Shown: piece by piece, positions 14,001 through 25,699 of the stretch
Numbering within the stretch: position 1 is the first letter of the stretch
Layout: each line of letters begins with the position of its first letter
Made by a program: the position numbers and the translations under genes
Assembly (NCBI RefSeq): GCF_963576615.1
Contig: NC_088708.1
Span: 67,476,672-67,540,671 of the forward strand
DNA from: Watersipora subatra
Taxonomy: Eukaryota; Bryozoa; Gymnolaemata; Cheilostomatida; Watersiporidae
DNA length: 64,000 nt
Direction of reading: 5' to 3'
Notes under the pieces: model-generated
What the model saw: only the letters and a program-made list of their open reading frames with translations
What the model was told of the DNA's origin: nothing
The model's database searches: none

Positions 14001-16598
14001 GGGACAGTTATAAAAAATATATTTTGCAGTTATCAATGTCACACGTTTTTTTTCTTAGGCGTCATACACAGAAGATACAGGGTCCTTAACGAGTGACTTC
14101 GGCTGTACTATCATACATTTTATCTAGACAATTTTTGGTTTTATGAAATAATTAATATTTCATTCTTAATCAATAAAACTGAACAATTGATAAAAAAATA
14201 TTCATGCCTTCTGAAACATTTAGTTATTTGGTTGGCTTATGATTAACTTTGATATGGATAAACTTATGGCTTACAGGCTAGGGCACCAGTAAAAATAAGG
14301 CTGGGATATATTCAAATCATAATAACATAGCCATAGGCCTACAACTAAAACAGATTTTTAAAAAAAGCAAATAAAAATGTAACAACTTCCCTTTCCCCCC
14401 TACTCAGAATCAATCCATAACCCTATATCAATCCATAAATTTCATGCTTTATCAATGGGTGTCTTTTCAGCTTGACGCACACATGGAAAGTGCCTGCACG
14501 AAGCAAGGCATCCCGTGCCCCTTCTCAGAGGCGGGATGTGAGTTCAGATGCGCACGTAAAGAGATGAACAAGCACATCAGAGATGAGCCGGTCAAGCATC
14601 TGACGCTCGTAGGTCAGACCATTCTCGCTCACAAGAAGACTCTCGAAATGCACTCGGAGATCATGGATGTGCAGAACGAAAAACTGGGTAGGAATTTACT
14701 CGCTTCTTTGGTGGTGGACAGCGTTACTTAGCAATAAGCACGGCTACATAGTGTTGGGTTAGAGGAAAGAACTGAGCTGTATAGCGTGATGTCGTGTACT
14801 TGAGCTTGTAGATCTTATGGTAGAGTGCCAAGCTATTCAGCGGTGTGTATGCATCAGTGTTATACTTCGGTATGAAGGTTCTGTAGCCGTAGTACTCAGT
14901 TTTATAGACATACAGATGGCTAGCTAGCTCTTTGGAGTGCTTTAGTGAAGCATTCCTCTCTGGTCCTGTCAGCTCTATTAACTCTGCTATTCATGTATTT
15001 GTTTGTACAAAAAGCTAACGGGTAACAGGATAACATCTTATTAAAGGAAATGAGTTTGTTAAAAGCTGAGTTGTGATTGGTCTGATTGAGGATGTTTACT
15101 TCCTGCTAATTGCATAGCAGCATTGAGAATTATTTTGCATTACATTATTTAAACATTGACTGCTCCTTTCTCATTAATGTTGTAAATAACACTTATACCT
15201 ACTATTTGTTTTGTTTCCATTTTCTTCACTCCAGTAAATTTCAAAAACCTGGGTTTGACATATTTACTCTAGTTCTTGTGTGAGGTTTCGCCGCAAAATG
15301 CAAGATTAAATGTATAAAATTATTTGTAACGACTGTAGTATTGAGGTAACACTGTTTAAAACGTTTTGTAACTGATAGCATTTTTTCCGTTGGTCTTCAT
15401 CGCTCAAAACCCCCGCCTTTAATCCGATGTGAAAATCAACCAAATACATAATTGCTTAATAAAAACTAGCTTTCAGGAAGTCGATTTAACGTTTATTCAT
15501 TAAGTATGATATCGCTGTTAACGTCAACTAGCTTTTTTGTCATTACTGGTTATTATAAACTTTTCATCACCTTCAAATCAACTGTAAATGGTAGATGCAT
15601 ACACCTTGGGAGAGCGCAAAGTCTAATTCGCATTTTATGATTTTGTCCTTTGTAATGTAGACAAAGTTGATCGCAAGGTGGAGTCTCTGGAGAAACTGTA
15701 TGGCTCTCAGTTGATATGGAAGATCGACAACTATTCTGCTAAGCTTGAGGAAGCCAAGGCTGGCAAGAAGCCGACCATATTCTCACCTCCATTCCTCACA
15801 GGTCGCCATGGATACAAGCTCGCCATGTCTTGTTGTCTTTTTGGAGATGGAAAAGGTGACTATCTTTAACTAAATAGATATCTATAATTGTTGTTAGAGA
15901 TAATCTATAATCCATGATATTTGTTACAAAGCGCATTGTCATAAATTTGTCAGCAGCTAAACCATTTTCCGGATTATTCAAATAAATGAAATCAGTTTAC
16001 TTACCAAAACTCAGGTTTTTACTAAAAAAGCATCTTAAAGTTGTCTTCTCCTGGTAACAATAACGTCTGACTGTTGGGGTGTTTCTCGAAATAGAAATAA
16101 AGAAATCTGTGAAGAAATAAATTGCTAGTGTTATTGATCTAATTAAAGATATTGCTTGTAGTAGCAGGTACAGTTGTACCCGAACACTCTTTTTCGAGTT
16201 TCCAAAAATAAAATGGTGGCTTCTTATGTAATTCAATAAACAGTACAAGCATTGCATATTCTGTTGTAGCGAGAGGAAAGAGCTTCTCTGTGTTTGTTTG
16301 CATCTGCAAGGGAGAGCATGATGCGCTTCTGCTCTGGCCATTTTGCCATCGAGTAACCTTCACCCTACTAGACCAGTGCCAGGACCCCGAGGCGCGCCGT
16401 AACGTCACCTACTCCGTAAAACCTAATACGTGTAAAGAGAATAAGGCATTCCTCGGGCGACCGAGTGGAGAGAGAAACGCAAGCTTCGGAGCTCAAAAGT
16501 TTTGTGACCTTGGCATAATAGATACACTGGATTATACGAGGGATGACACTCTCTACCTCAAGGTTAACATTGAAATGGATGATATGGTTTTGTTATAA
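5069..16598 (+). CDS. TRAF family protein (RING - zinc fingers - MATH), seven exons
   Basis: This is a TNF-receptor-associated-factor adaptor and ubiquitin ligase of 458 aa, close in length and layout to TRAF4 (470 aa). Exons are 5069-5310, 6077-6125, 8901-9005, 9962-10201, 14471-14687, 15661-15855 and 16270-16598; all junctions keep phase. The RING has ligands C51, C54, C67, H69, C72, C75, C86 and D89, the C3HC3D form used by TRAFs. TRAF-type zinc fingers cover about residues 95-265 (for example FYVHFDDCKYLSVPCP and HLNVC). A short helical linker leads to a MATH/TRAF-C domain from about residue 303 (LIWKIDNYSAKL) to the end (DDTLYLKVNIEMDDM). Intron 1 begins with GC (CAG|GCAAGT); no GT donor there keeps the reading frame. 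The N-terminal 45 residues are Gly/Ser-rich. The start is the first ATG of the open exon. TRAF proteins act in the cytoplasm beneath TNF/IL-1/Toll-type receptors and trimerise through TRAF-C. Assignment to TRAF is firm; which paralogue is not. Confidence 0.93.
7336..7465. repeat. Perfect 65-base tandem duplication
   Basis: The block 7336-7400 is repeated base for base at 7401-7465 (begins ATTGACAGTGAGCTAATATA, ends GATGGTGT). It lies in TRAF intron 2. Identity of the two copies points to a recent duplication, or to an assembly or slippage product. Confidence 0.9.
8450..8503. repeat. 26-base direct repeat, two copies
   Basis: The unit ACGTTTAACCCTTGGCTCAT plus CAGCT occurs twice back to back within TRAF intron 2. 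It is a simple local duplication with no evident function. Confidence 0.7.
9045..9195. repeat. TA-rich low-complexity tract
   Basis: This is a run of TACATGTA, TATATA and ATATGTAT motifs in TRAF intron 3, just after the exon that ends at 9005. It is simple sequence, and the short ORFs across it are not genes. Confidence 0.7.
9605..9694. mobile_element. Small palindromic MITE (about 90 bases)
   Basis: The left arm TACCGTAAAACCTCTAATTG and the right arm (GTTAAAGGTTTTACAGTA) are imperfect inverted repeats of about 28 bases, with a short loop region. The terminal TAC-GTAAAACCT and likely TA target fit a Tc1/mariner-type or related MITE. A sister copy is at 18401-18504, and a diverged one at 3714-3796. 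Confidence 0.7.
12471..12676. repeat. Interspersed repeat, copy 1 (about 200 bases)
   Basis: This block aligns in the same orientation with 15398-15585. Shared stretches include GAAGTCGATTTAAC, AGTATGATATCGCTGTTAAC and GGTTATTATAAACTT, with small gaps elsewhere. Both copies lie in TRAF introns (4 and 5). I see no terminal inverted repeats or tRNA-like head, so the class is undetermined. Confidence 0.7.
15398..15585. repeat. Interspersed repeat, copy 2 (about 190 bases)
   Basis: This is the partner of the repeat at 12471-12676, in TRAF intron 5 and ending 75 bases before exon 6. It is diverged from copy 1 by scattered substitutions and short deletions, so the pair is not a recent tandem event. 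Confidence 0.7.
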
Positions 16599-17547
16599 AC
16601 TCCGTCCACTCTTTCTTTTCTATCACGAATTTTACGCATTCTAAGAAGCGTACTCCTATCACTGATATCTCCGGTTGATTGTTGCTGCTTTCATTACAAT
16701 TCTCTCATTAGATGCCCTTTTATGAAGTACGGAGTGCTGAGATTTCTTTGGTGTTAATCATTATATAATGACTACCATATTTCTAGACTAGCGTAGATCT
16801 CTTTCAGCCATACGGGGCTGTGAAGCTACTTTCAATATGAAAACAAACTGCAGACAATACTGGAACAGATTACTAATATATTTTATATGAATAATTTACT
16901 TTGCATTGTGTCGCTATAATATTATCATAAATAAATGTATGACTGTATCTTGGGAACCCACAAAGTTAAACAGGAATGAGAAGGTACTTTCACAACCCAA
17001 CTGCACAAAATTATAATAAAGTGAATAAGTAATAACAAAAAGATTAGCTCTAACGCACTGGAGAATTTCATAAGTATGTCGCTCAAATCTCAAAGGAACA
17101 GGGAAGTACATCGCTTAAATAAATGAGAACATATTGTATAAAATAATATATAATAACTTACGCCTAGGGGTACAAACATTCCCACGGCACTCATAACCCA
17201 AGGCACCAAACTAAAACGATGCTATTAGTACTAGTCAATGATGCCAGTGTGTGAACCAATTCCGAATTACAACACTGACGGATGATTGGCTGAACTAAGT
17301 AACATATAACCCATGTTATATCATCTACAATATTTTAATAGGAATTTTAGAGCTTGTTTTCTTGATTGCATTTCACAGAATTTGTGATCGTATATGGGCA
17401 GCCATTTCACCAATATTGACTCAAAAACATGATATAAAGGAATTGATTGAATTCAGTGTAATTTCAATTCATGCAGTGAGATTTTTGTTTCGATTTTTGT
17501 TTCGATTTTAAGAGTGTTAATAAGTTGACAGTTGTCTGAGGTCCAAC
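16599..17547. other. Convergent intergenic spacer between TRAF and TMEM86
   Basis: The two genes run toward each other here, so both 3'UTRs should lie in this stretch. A candidate AATAAA for TRAF sits at 16929-16934. I see no exon or clear repeat. Confidence 0.5.
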
Positions 17548-20500
17548 TTAGTCGTCAGCACGGGCAGCCAATCGGGAGCGCTCAAGGACAGCGTCTACCT
17601 GACTATCGACAACTGAGCAGGCGATTAGCATCTGTGCGGCGTAGTATGTCGACATGATGATGGTGTGGCTGTAGGGCACAGGCTGGCTGAACTTGTTCAC
17701 AGCAATCGTAAAGTCGCTGATGCAAAAGAGGAGAGCACCTGCACAGCTGCACTGCTTCGTCCAGCTTGACAGCTTACCAACGCGAGCACCTGCTCTCCAT
17801 GCCATAGTGAATATCAGTATGATGTAAAGGGGCACCAAGAATAGGAGAATACCTGCAAGAATACACTTGTAATCAGGAACTAGGGAATTCCCATGTGATA
17901 CAAGCAAGTGATTCAGCTACTAGTATCACCTCCGCAGCGGAGGATGATTAGTAGGGATTGATTTTGACAAGTACCAACAGGTTAAAACTAGCCACAGCTG
18001 ATGCTAATGGCTAAAAGCTGAACTGACCGGCAATGACTGCTGTTTTACTCCTACGCAGATATTACGCCTATTCACATACCTTCAATGTATTAAGAGCGCT
18101 TGCATTATTGACTCAAGGAGTACCTACATGACAGGCTTGGAAAGATTGAAAGCTCTTTTCAACACTGAAAAGTGAAACTATGTCCATGCTTCCTTACACT
18201 CAATGCATACATCTTTGATCTCAATCAGCTCATTGGTAAGAACCAATGGTATTACATGTTATAAAAGGACTCCACAACGGATGAAAAATTCATAAAGTTT
18301 TGCTTTTTAAACCAACAAATTAATTGATTATTAATCCATAATGATTCATTTGCGTCAAACCTGATACATCCTCAAGGTTTAGCGTCATGTATTTGGCACA
18401 TACAGTAAAACCTCTATTTTAACGCCAGTGCGCTCTATTTTACAACACTTCCCCCTAAAATGGTGGTCAAATAGAGGTGGCATTCAATTAAAGGTTTTAC
18501 AGTATGTGTACTTCCAATAGCATAAACTTAAGATGTGAGTTTGAAAAGCTTTTTCATTGCACATCTCATTGAGTATTTCTGCTCATGTCAGACAAGCTTT
18601 TTCTATTCTGGAAAGTTGCCAAAGACACACCACATCATCATACCACACACACCACATGTGTTGCAACAAAAAAGACAGTTGAAAAATAGCCTCAAAGGTA
18701 GCTTAATTGGTGAAAATATGAGCATGTATGGTAGGGCCGTGTGGCCACTGGGAAGAAATGAGAGCGCATGTGTAGGAACAAGGCTAGGCATGTGTAGGAA
18801 CAAGGCTGGCATAGTTCTTACCATTTAGACCAGAAGCGATGTAGGAGAAACAGAGGACTGCTATGATAGAGAAGATGGCAAGCTTCTGGTAGTCCCTTGG
18901 CTGAAAGCCAAAAGCCATCGTGTAGTAAATGTGACCAATGGCGAAAGAGAGGAGTCCGGGCTCAAAGTAGTTCCAGGCTAAAATAAAGATCAATTTTATT
19001 AATTTCCAATACCAGCTAGTTTTGCCTCTGAGCAGTGATGACGGCAAGGCTCCCCACAAACAACCGTTTGTAAATGGGCAAATTCATTCTCACTTGTAAC
19101 AGATAATATGTGAAAGCCTCTAGTGTAAATTGGAACTGGATAATTCTTTCCATTATTAAATCACCTTTTTTAGTTGGATTTATGTCATGAACCTAGAGGT
19201 GTTTTTGTGCTGGATTGTTTTCATCGTTAATGTGGAGCGATTTTTCTTGAACAAAATATAGCAATGAAAAGACAGCACAAGTGTTATTTCTATCAGAAAT
19301 TGTCAATAAACCATAATAGATAATATATATGCAGATGATACTTCTATATTGGACAATTCAGGAAGGGTGTCATGATTTTCACACGACTCATTGGTCAACC
19401 TATTTGTCAAGACGACACATCGTTTAGTAGCGCCACCGCGTCTAGCCACTACAAATATCTACACTACCCATCCGCACTGCGTATATGCGCACTGCGTATA
19501 TGCGCACTGCGTATTTCAAGTGGTTGTCGGTCTTCTAGGTAGAGGTGATATAAGACAAACATTGCTTGGAATTACATATCTATATGAGTGAACTATCCAC
19601 AGATAGCAAAATGAAGTATTTGCAACGCATCCCACTTCGTGTTGTGCCAATTTGTACCAAAGCTTAGTCCAATAGACTGAGGACTAAATACCTACTACTT
19701 TATTGAAGCCTAAAACAAGATCAACCAGAGTATAAGCTAATTGTGAGGTAGACATGAGATGACATATGAACCCAGACAGGGGAAAAACTTGAGCTCCGTG
19801 ATACGGCGATTTAACTGTTTGATAGCGATTTTGAATGTGGACGATTTAAAAATCGCGACCATTTAAAGATATGTCGTCAATTGTATAAACGATTTAATTG
19901 TGTAATGGCGATTTCTCTCACACCTGACGATTTTCAGAGTGAGTGATACTGGAACTAAAATACACGGACCTTCTAGTCATATAATAAGCTTATTCCATGA
20001 CCTTCCTAGGCACACGGGCATCCATGAAATAAATGTTTCTAATTATCACAAACACAAAATAGTTTCTTTTCAAGTTAAAATACACAAATAAATCTTAACA
20101 AAAAATTAGAAGTCTTTTTCACATAATAATAATATCGCGATTCGATCTTGCAAATTTTCGATATCAAATCATCTGGTAGTTTTTGGAAATCACGAGGCTC
20201 TAGTGGAAACTACATTTGGTGCTTTCATCCAGTGGTACACAGAATTTAAAGAGACAAGACACGATACTTAAAGAGAAAGAATAGGAAGCTGCATTGACTC
20301 AGGCTGAAGTAAATATTATCAGGTCTCGTTTGATAACAATACTTTGGCAAACCTTGGTATGATTTTCGACCTTTGATCCTTCAAACATCAATAATCAAAA
20401 CCAGCGGAAACTCATGACATTGACATGTGCTTTTTGACCTTCAGCCTTGCAAGGATTTTCCATTAAGAGAAAAGGTCAGGGTCTAGTAACAACTATGCAA

Positions 20501-23500
20501 TAACTAGCTAACACTAGATAGCTATAATTATCGCTATAGGTCAAATACTAGTTACTGTACCTCTAACAGCTATCCACCATCATATGAAAGTGTCTCATTC
20601 CCACTCACTACCTGTATCTACTAACCGTTCCTAATGCTCACTCTTAACTGTTAACCAAAGCTTAAAGGTTGACTTGCAACTAAATTCACATTACATATAC
20701 CTCCTATAATGTATACCTTCGATAACGTATACCTCCTATAACGTAAACCTCCTATAATGTATACCTTCGATAACGTATACCTCCTATAACGTATACCTCT
20801 TATAACGTATACCTCCTATAACATATACCTACTATAACATATACCTCCTATAACATATACCTACTATAACGGAAATTCCAGATAACGTAAAGAATTTGCG
20901 TAAGGTTTTTGTTTCTTACTACGTAAAAAATTCCAAATAACATAAAGTGTCACACCGGGCAAGCTCTCAAATTTGATGTAAATAGTAATCTATCTTGTCA
21001 CACTTGTGCGAGAAAAACTGATGCGTGTATAGCGTTATATCTATCAAATATAACTTCCACGACATTCTAGTTCATCAAGATAGATTGGATGATGTGACGA
21101 CAAAACAGAGTATAGGATAGCTACGCAATTGTTTATAAATAATTAAAGGAGATCGATTAGTGCAGGTGTTACAGCGTCAGTCTACCAATCGGAATGTCGT
21201 GAGTTGTAGTATTGTCGAAAATTATCTTTTATCCTAACCTTGACCCCTGCATAAGAATAGCCGACGGACAGGTAGTATCGCCGTTTTATAGTAAAAATAT
21301 TTTTGTTCTGCTTTATTGTAGGCGTATAAAATATTTGCTCTTAGTTTTACTTCCCGGTTTAGAAAAAATAAGCAAATCGTTGTAAATGAACGTCGGAGAT
21401 GTGCGCTCTTCATCAAACTCGTGAAATTATCGCAATCATGGTCTATAAAACTAGTGAAATTGATCAGAAAAGGATTTAGGTTGTCAATCCAAACCAATAA
21501 TACTGCAGTTATGATACAGTCAACAAATTACGAAAAATAAGTCAAGTTTTTCTTTTTATATGGCCAAAAGGCTGAGTTTGGAAAGATCTTGGATCGGATT
21601 AGACAGTTTACATGTATTTTACTGTTCTTATAACGTAAAATCCCTCTAACGTAAACGTTCCGGGAACGGATTATTAACATCGTAGGAGTGCCTACTGTAC
21701 TGTTAAAGGGAAAACAACTTTATAAAAAAAACACCTTTGAGTTAACTTCTCCAACACCACTATCATTTGGGCAAAAAAACTATTTACTAAAACATTTTAT
21801 TAAATACTCCTGTATCTGTTCTATAGGACGACCACATCTGTTCTATATCACATCTGTCCTATAGGACCTACATAGACCGACCATCTCTGATAGTGCATCT
21901 GTAAACCTCCGTTTGACATTGTGGTCTAACCACTAACAGACCTACGTTTGATTATGTATTTACAGGGCTATGTCCCTAGTATAAACAATATATCACCTAT
22001 TTGCATATTGCACCGATGGTTAACATTTCTATTGTAACAAGGAAAAGAATGTAACAACAAATCTGCACTATGGAACTAAATGATGACACTCTTACATTAT
22101 TTTATAATTATATTATAAATTTGGTAAGAAGTTTATTAAAATTTGACTAAGCATAAAAATTTTCCTCAGATAAAATACTAAGCATTTTATCTGAGGAAAA
22201 TGCTAGAGGAACATATTACACAAAAGTGTTACACACCTTTTGTGTAATATGAAACTTTTAGTAATTTTTGTGCTTAGTCAAATTTTAATAAACTTCTTAC
22301 CAAATTTATAGTAAGCTCTACTTTAGTATCGAGCACTTTATGCCGACTTTTAGCCTATACTTTATTGTAATAACATTATATACATATTATATATACATGT
22401 ATAATATATATATTTTTTTATATGTATAATATATTATATATTCATAATTATATATATTTATAATTATTATAATAATATTACATATATTATTCATTGTTTT
22501 ATAATTAATTATAATATTGATAAGTGTAATGAGTGTTAGATCCCAAACAGGTATCATGTATGTACGAGCTGTCAATTTGTTCATTAAAACATCAATCTGG
22601 TTTCCCATTAGGCCATTATATCTCACAACTATTAAAAAATGTTTTAAAAGAAATTCAACAAGGCAAGGTCTTGTCTAGAGTTAAAATGTATTGTCGTATT
22701 GAATTACTTCCCCTTTTCATGGCAATAATATCTAGGCTGAACTATCCTACCACGAGTAAACAACTCCGCACATATCAAGGCATCCGATGCATTAACTTTT
22801 CCAAAATATGGCTAACAAAACATACCATGATCCGTAACTTGTCAAAAATTTAGGATGAGCAGTCAGTATCAAAACGATTGTAAAAATATGCCCCAAACTG
22901 ATTGGGATGTTTAAAACATTTAACAAATTTAGTAATATGTGGTGCCCTGACAAAAAATGCTGTTTGACATAATAGAACTGCCATCACGGGTCCACTGGGT
23001 GTTTCTATTAATAACTTTAGCGAATGTAGTGCATTGTAATAGCTGCTAGTGAATAACATGAAAATCAAGAATGCTTAATTGAAAACGACAGATAAAAATG
23101 ACTCATGTCCGAGGTCAATCAGTGGAGCGTGAAATTGCACGCAACGCTTGCAACAGAAGTTTCAAAACAGCTGAAAGGAAATTATTGCGTAACCAAAGTT
23201 TGGACTTCAAACCTTGTTTGTGCCTGAAGGCGATTGCAATTCGTAGTTCAAGTTCACTGGCAAAATGCCAAATTATTCAGGATATGGCAATTATATTTGC
23301 CACTGAGAATACATTTTTGGCACAATACATGTATGTACAAGGATTTAGGTATACCAATCCGTAAAAGGAATGATCCCGTCCGACCAAATATTGGAAACAA
23401 TTTAGTTGATAAGCAATTAACTTACAGTTAGAACAACATTATCCATATTAAAAAAAAATTGATCTAGATGGTTTATCTTCTAAAACACGTTCATAATTTA

Positions 23501-24013
23501 AAAACAGCCAATATCCATACCAATATCAATGTAATCAAGGCTCACCTAGTAGAGCATCTCCTATAACACTGAATATTAGACCAGCGAAGATTCTTCGAGT
23601 GTAAGCATAAGCTTCTGTCATATTCACACCGTCCAGCAAAACGAAGTGTATCAGCATCAGGATGGGCAAACATTTTATCATGCAGAAGAAAAATGTTGAA
23701 GAGCTCTCCTCGCCAAACAATACAAAGAACACGGCAACTGTCTTGAAAAAAGGTACCAGTTTTGGACCGACGCTTTTAAGCTACAACAAAAAACCATTTT
23801 AAAAGTCTTGTGCTAATTATCTAAAACTGTCTTTTAACAAATAACAAACAAATAAGCAGATTTTAAAGCTATTTAAAACTAGCAAATAAACAAAAATAGT
23901 AAAATACGTTGGCAACAATTACATGTCGAATGATCATGACAAATGGAGCTTACCACTCTTTTTTGCTCTTTGCAAAGCTCTGATTTCATGTATTTCGCTA
24001 TCACGTTCGACAT
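17548..24013 (-). CDS. TMEM86 / YhhN family lysoplasmalogenase, four exons
   Basis: This is a 251-aa multi-pass membrane protein. Exons on the minus strand are 24013-23954, 23780-23546, 18977-18822 and 17852-17548; all phases agree. It starts MSNVIAKYMKSELCKEQKRV and then runs through several hydrophobic helices. Family signatures are GLIFSVIGDALL at the end of exon 2, WNYFEPGLLSFAIGHIYYT in exon 3 and LLFCISDFTIAVNKF with MSTYYAAQMLIA in exon 4. TMEM86 enzymes hydrolyse the vinyl-ether bond of lysoplasmalogens in ER membranes; human TMEM86A is 240 aa, so length agrees. Intron 2 is about 4.6 kb and full of repeats, including two palindromic elements. The A and B paralogues cannot be told apart here. 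The gene is convergent with TRAF. Confidence 0.93.
18401..18504. mobile_element. Small palindromic MITE (104 bases)
   Basis: It has inverted termini TACAGTAAAACCTCTATTTT and AATTAAAGGTTTTACAGTA, with the same GCC-TGCGCTCTATTTTA core as the copies at 9605 and 3714. It lies in the last TMEM86 intron, and it is the best-preserved of the three copies. Confidence 0.75.
20697..21706. mobile_element. MITE-like element with an expanded terminal minisatellite
   Basis: The left part (about 20697-20875) is a tandem array of TACCTCCTATAACGTA-type 16-base units, about 11 copies, some with CCTTCGATAACGTA. It is followed by unit-like sequence with GGAAATTCCAGATAACGTAA. The right end (21630-21706) carries reverse-oriented relatives: CTTATAACGTAAAATCCCTC, TAACGTAAACGTTCCGGGAA and TAGGAGTGCCTACTGTAC. 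Inverted 'CTATAACGTAAA' motifs at both ends suggest a non-autonomous Tc1/mariner (Tigger-like) element whose left terminus has amplified. Borders are approximate. Confidence 0.5.
22114..22310. repeat. Three-stem (cloverleaf-like) nested palindrome
   Basis: The outer arms 22114-22160 and 22264-22310 are inverted repeats of 47 bases with a single mismatch (TATAAATTTGGTAAGAAGTT and its complement). Inside are two further perfect hairpins: 22159-22176 with 22184-22201 (18 bases, ATTTTCCTCAGATAAAAT), and 22213-22226 with 22237-22250 (14 bases, ATATTACACAAAAG). The whole can fold as one long stem carrying two side hairpins. There is no coding potential. It lies in TMEM86 intron 2. It could be a fold-back MITE with nested hairpins. 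Confidence 0.9.
22375..22520. repeat. TA-rich low-complexity tract
   Basis: This is dense TATATA/ATAATTAT simple sequence just right of the cloverleaf palindrome, in TMEM86 intron 2. It is not coding. Confidence 0.7.
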
Positions 24014-25149
24014 CTTGGTGTTATTTTATCATTCTTCGAAGGCGCAGATACCGAAAAGCTACCAAGGTAAGACTACGATTTGATCGGTAACAAAGAACTC
24101 GCGTAAGAGCCAAACCAGCGATGTTATTGTTTATAATGTGGCGTTCACGTGATTTACGTGTATTAGCTGTGGTGCTATAGCAGAACGGCGCGCCTTTGTT
24201 ACTCCGTGCAAAGAATTTAGATCTAAGTTTATTAAAACAATCTCGTAGTTCTTATCGATAGCGAACATTAGTTTACGAAATCGTTAACGGACTGATAAAA
24301 AAACGAGACTGTAAACGAAGCTACTTCGGGATCGGATGATAACCCCGCGTTTATTTAAAGCAATCATGCCGTACAACAACAATCATGCCGTCTGCATCAA
24401 TCAATCCGACTAACAACGGGTTAGGGGACAACAATTACTCAGCTAATCTAAATGGATTTGACCAAAATATAGAGTAACAAATGATTCCTATCTAGTGACT
24501 AAATATAATGGCCATACAATATATTTGGTCAATAACAATGATGATATTAATTAATCAATGATGATGATCTTCATTCCCAACGAGTGAACAATAGACACAC
24601 TTTCTGAGGGCAAACTCTGGATATACACAGTTTGACCATGTTATGTACATATATCATTCATCATGGTGCTAGTAACATAAACAATTAGATATTTTTACAT
24701 TACTTGGCACAGAGATAATTGTGCAATAAACAAGTCCTAGCTTTGGTCGAGGAAACTTGACTCGGACAACTTTGGACAACTTATGATCTTATTGTAAAGT
24801 GGGCTGATACAACAATCAAGCATAAATCAGCCACTCAAGCTGCCGTTATTAACTCACTTTGCCGAAACAATCAGTTTTACTTTGGAATTTGTGTAATTCT
24901 TTATAAATATGTCAAATTGTTGTTGTACTCTTGCAACTATCTATGCAATCTGGCTGGACCAGCAATATTAAACAAAAATACTTTTTCAAGTTGATTAAGC
25001 AAAGTAAGTCTACAAATCGCTATTAATTTTTTACTATACTTAAGAGCCACTAAACTATTCCCTGTGTTTGTTTTGGGTATGACTTGTCCAAGCTATGAGT
25101 TTGAATGGGAAATATAATCTGTGGCACTAATAGAATATAATAGACAATA
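24014..25149. other. Upstream region of TMEM86
   Basis: This stretch should contain the TMEM86 promoter on the minus strand. The base composition is more GC-rich around 24050-24200 (GGCGCGCC at about 24188) than further out, as often seen near invertebrate 5' ends. I see no exon. Confidence 0.4.
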
Positions 25150-25490
25150 TTAGGTAGATAAGCTGTAAGTAACCAGTGTCCTGAAAGTAAGTATTAGATA
25201 GATAAGCGGTAAGTAACCAGTGTGTTGAAGGTAAGTATTAGGTAAAGCAGTAAGTAATCAGTGTGTTGAAGGTAAGTATTAGGTAAAGCAGTAAGTAACC
25301 AGTGTGTTGAAGGTAAGTATTAGGTAAAGCAGTAAGTAACCAGTGTGTTGAAGGTAAGTATTAGGTAAATAAGCAGTAAGTGAACAGTGTGTTGAAGGTA
25401 AGTATTAGGTAAAGCAGTAAGTTAACCAGTGTGTTGAAGGTAAGTAATAGGTAAAGCAGTGAGTAAACAGTGTGTTGAAGGTAAGTACAT
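25150..25490. repeat. 41-base tandem array, about eight copies
   Basis: The unit starts GTAAGTATTAGGTAAAGCAG and continues TAAGTAACCAGTGTGTTGAAG, 41 bases in all; individual copies vary by a few bases or small insertions. Each unit contains AG|GTAAGTA, a perfect splice-donor consensus on the plus strand, plus a second TAAGTAA. The array lies between TMEM86 and the 86-aa ORF. Confidence 0.85.
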
Positions 25491-25699
25491 GTTTTCAGCA
25501 ATCAGCAAATAGGCAAGTAGATAGCCCAGATCAGCTGTAAGGAATCAAACAGGGACTTCACGTGAAAGATTTAGACTGGATAAGAAAACAATCAACTAAT
25601 GATTACAGTTACTAAACTCATAAACTAATATATATCTCTCAAAAGTTTTAGAAGAATTATCACGTAAAAGAAAGAGTTTTGCTACAAGATAAAGAAAGG

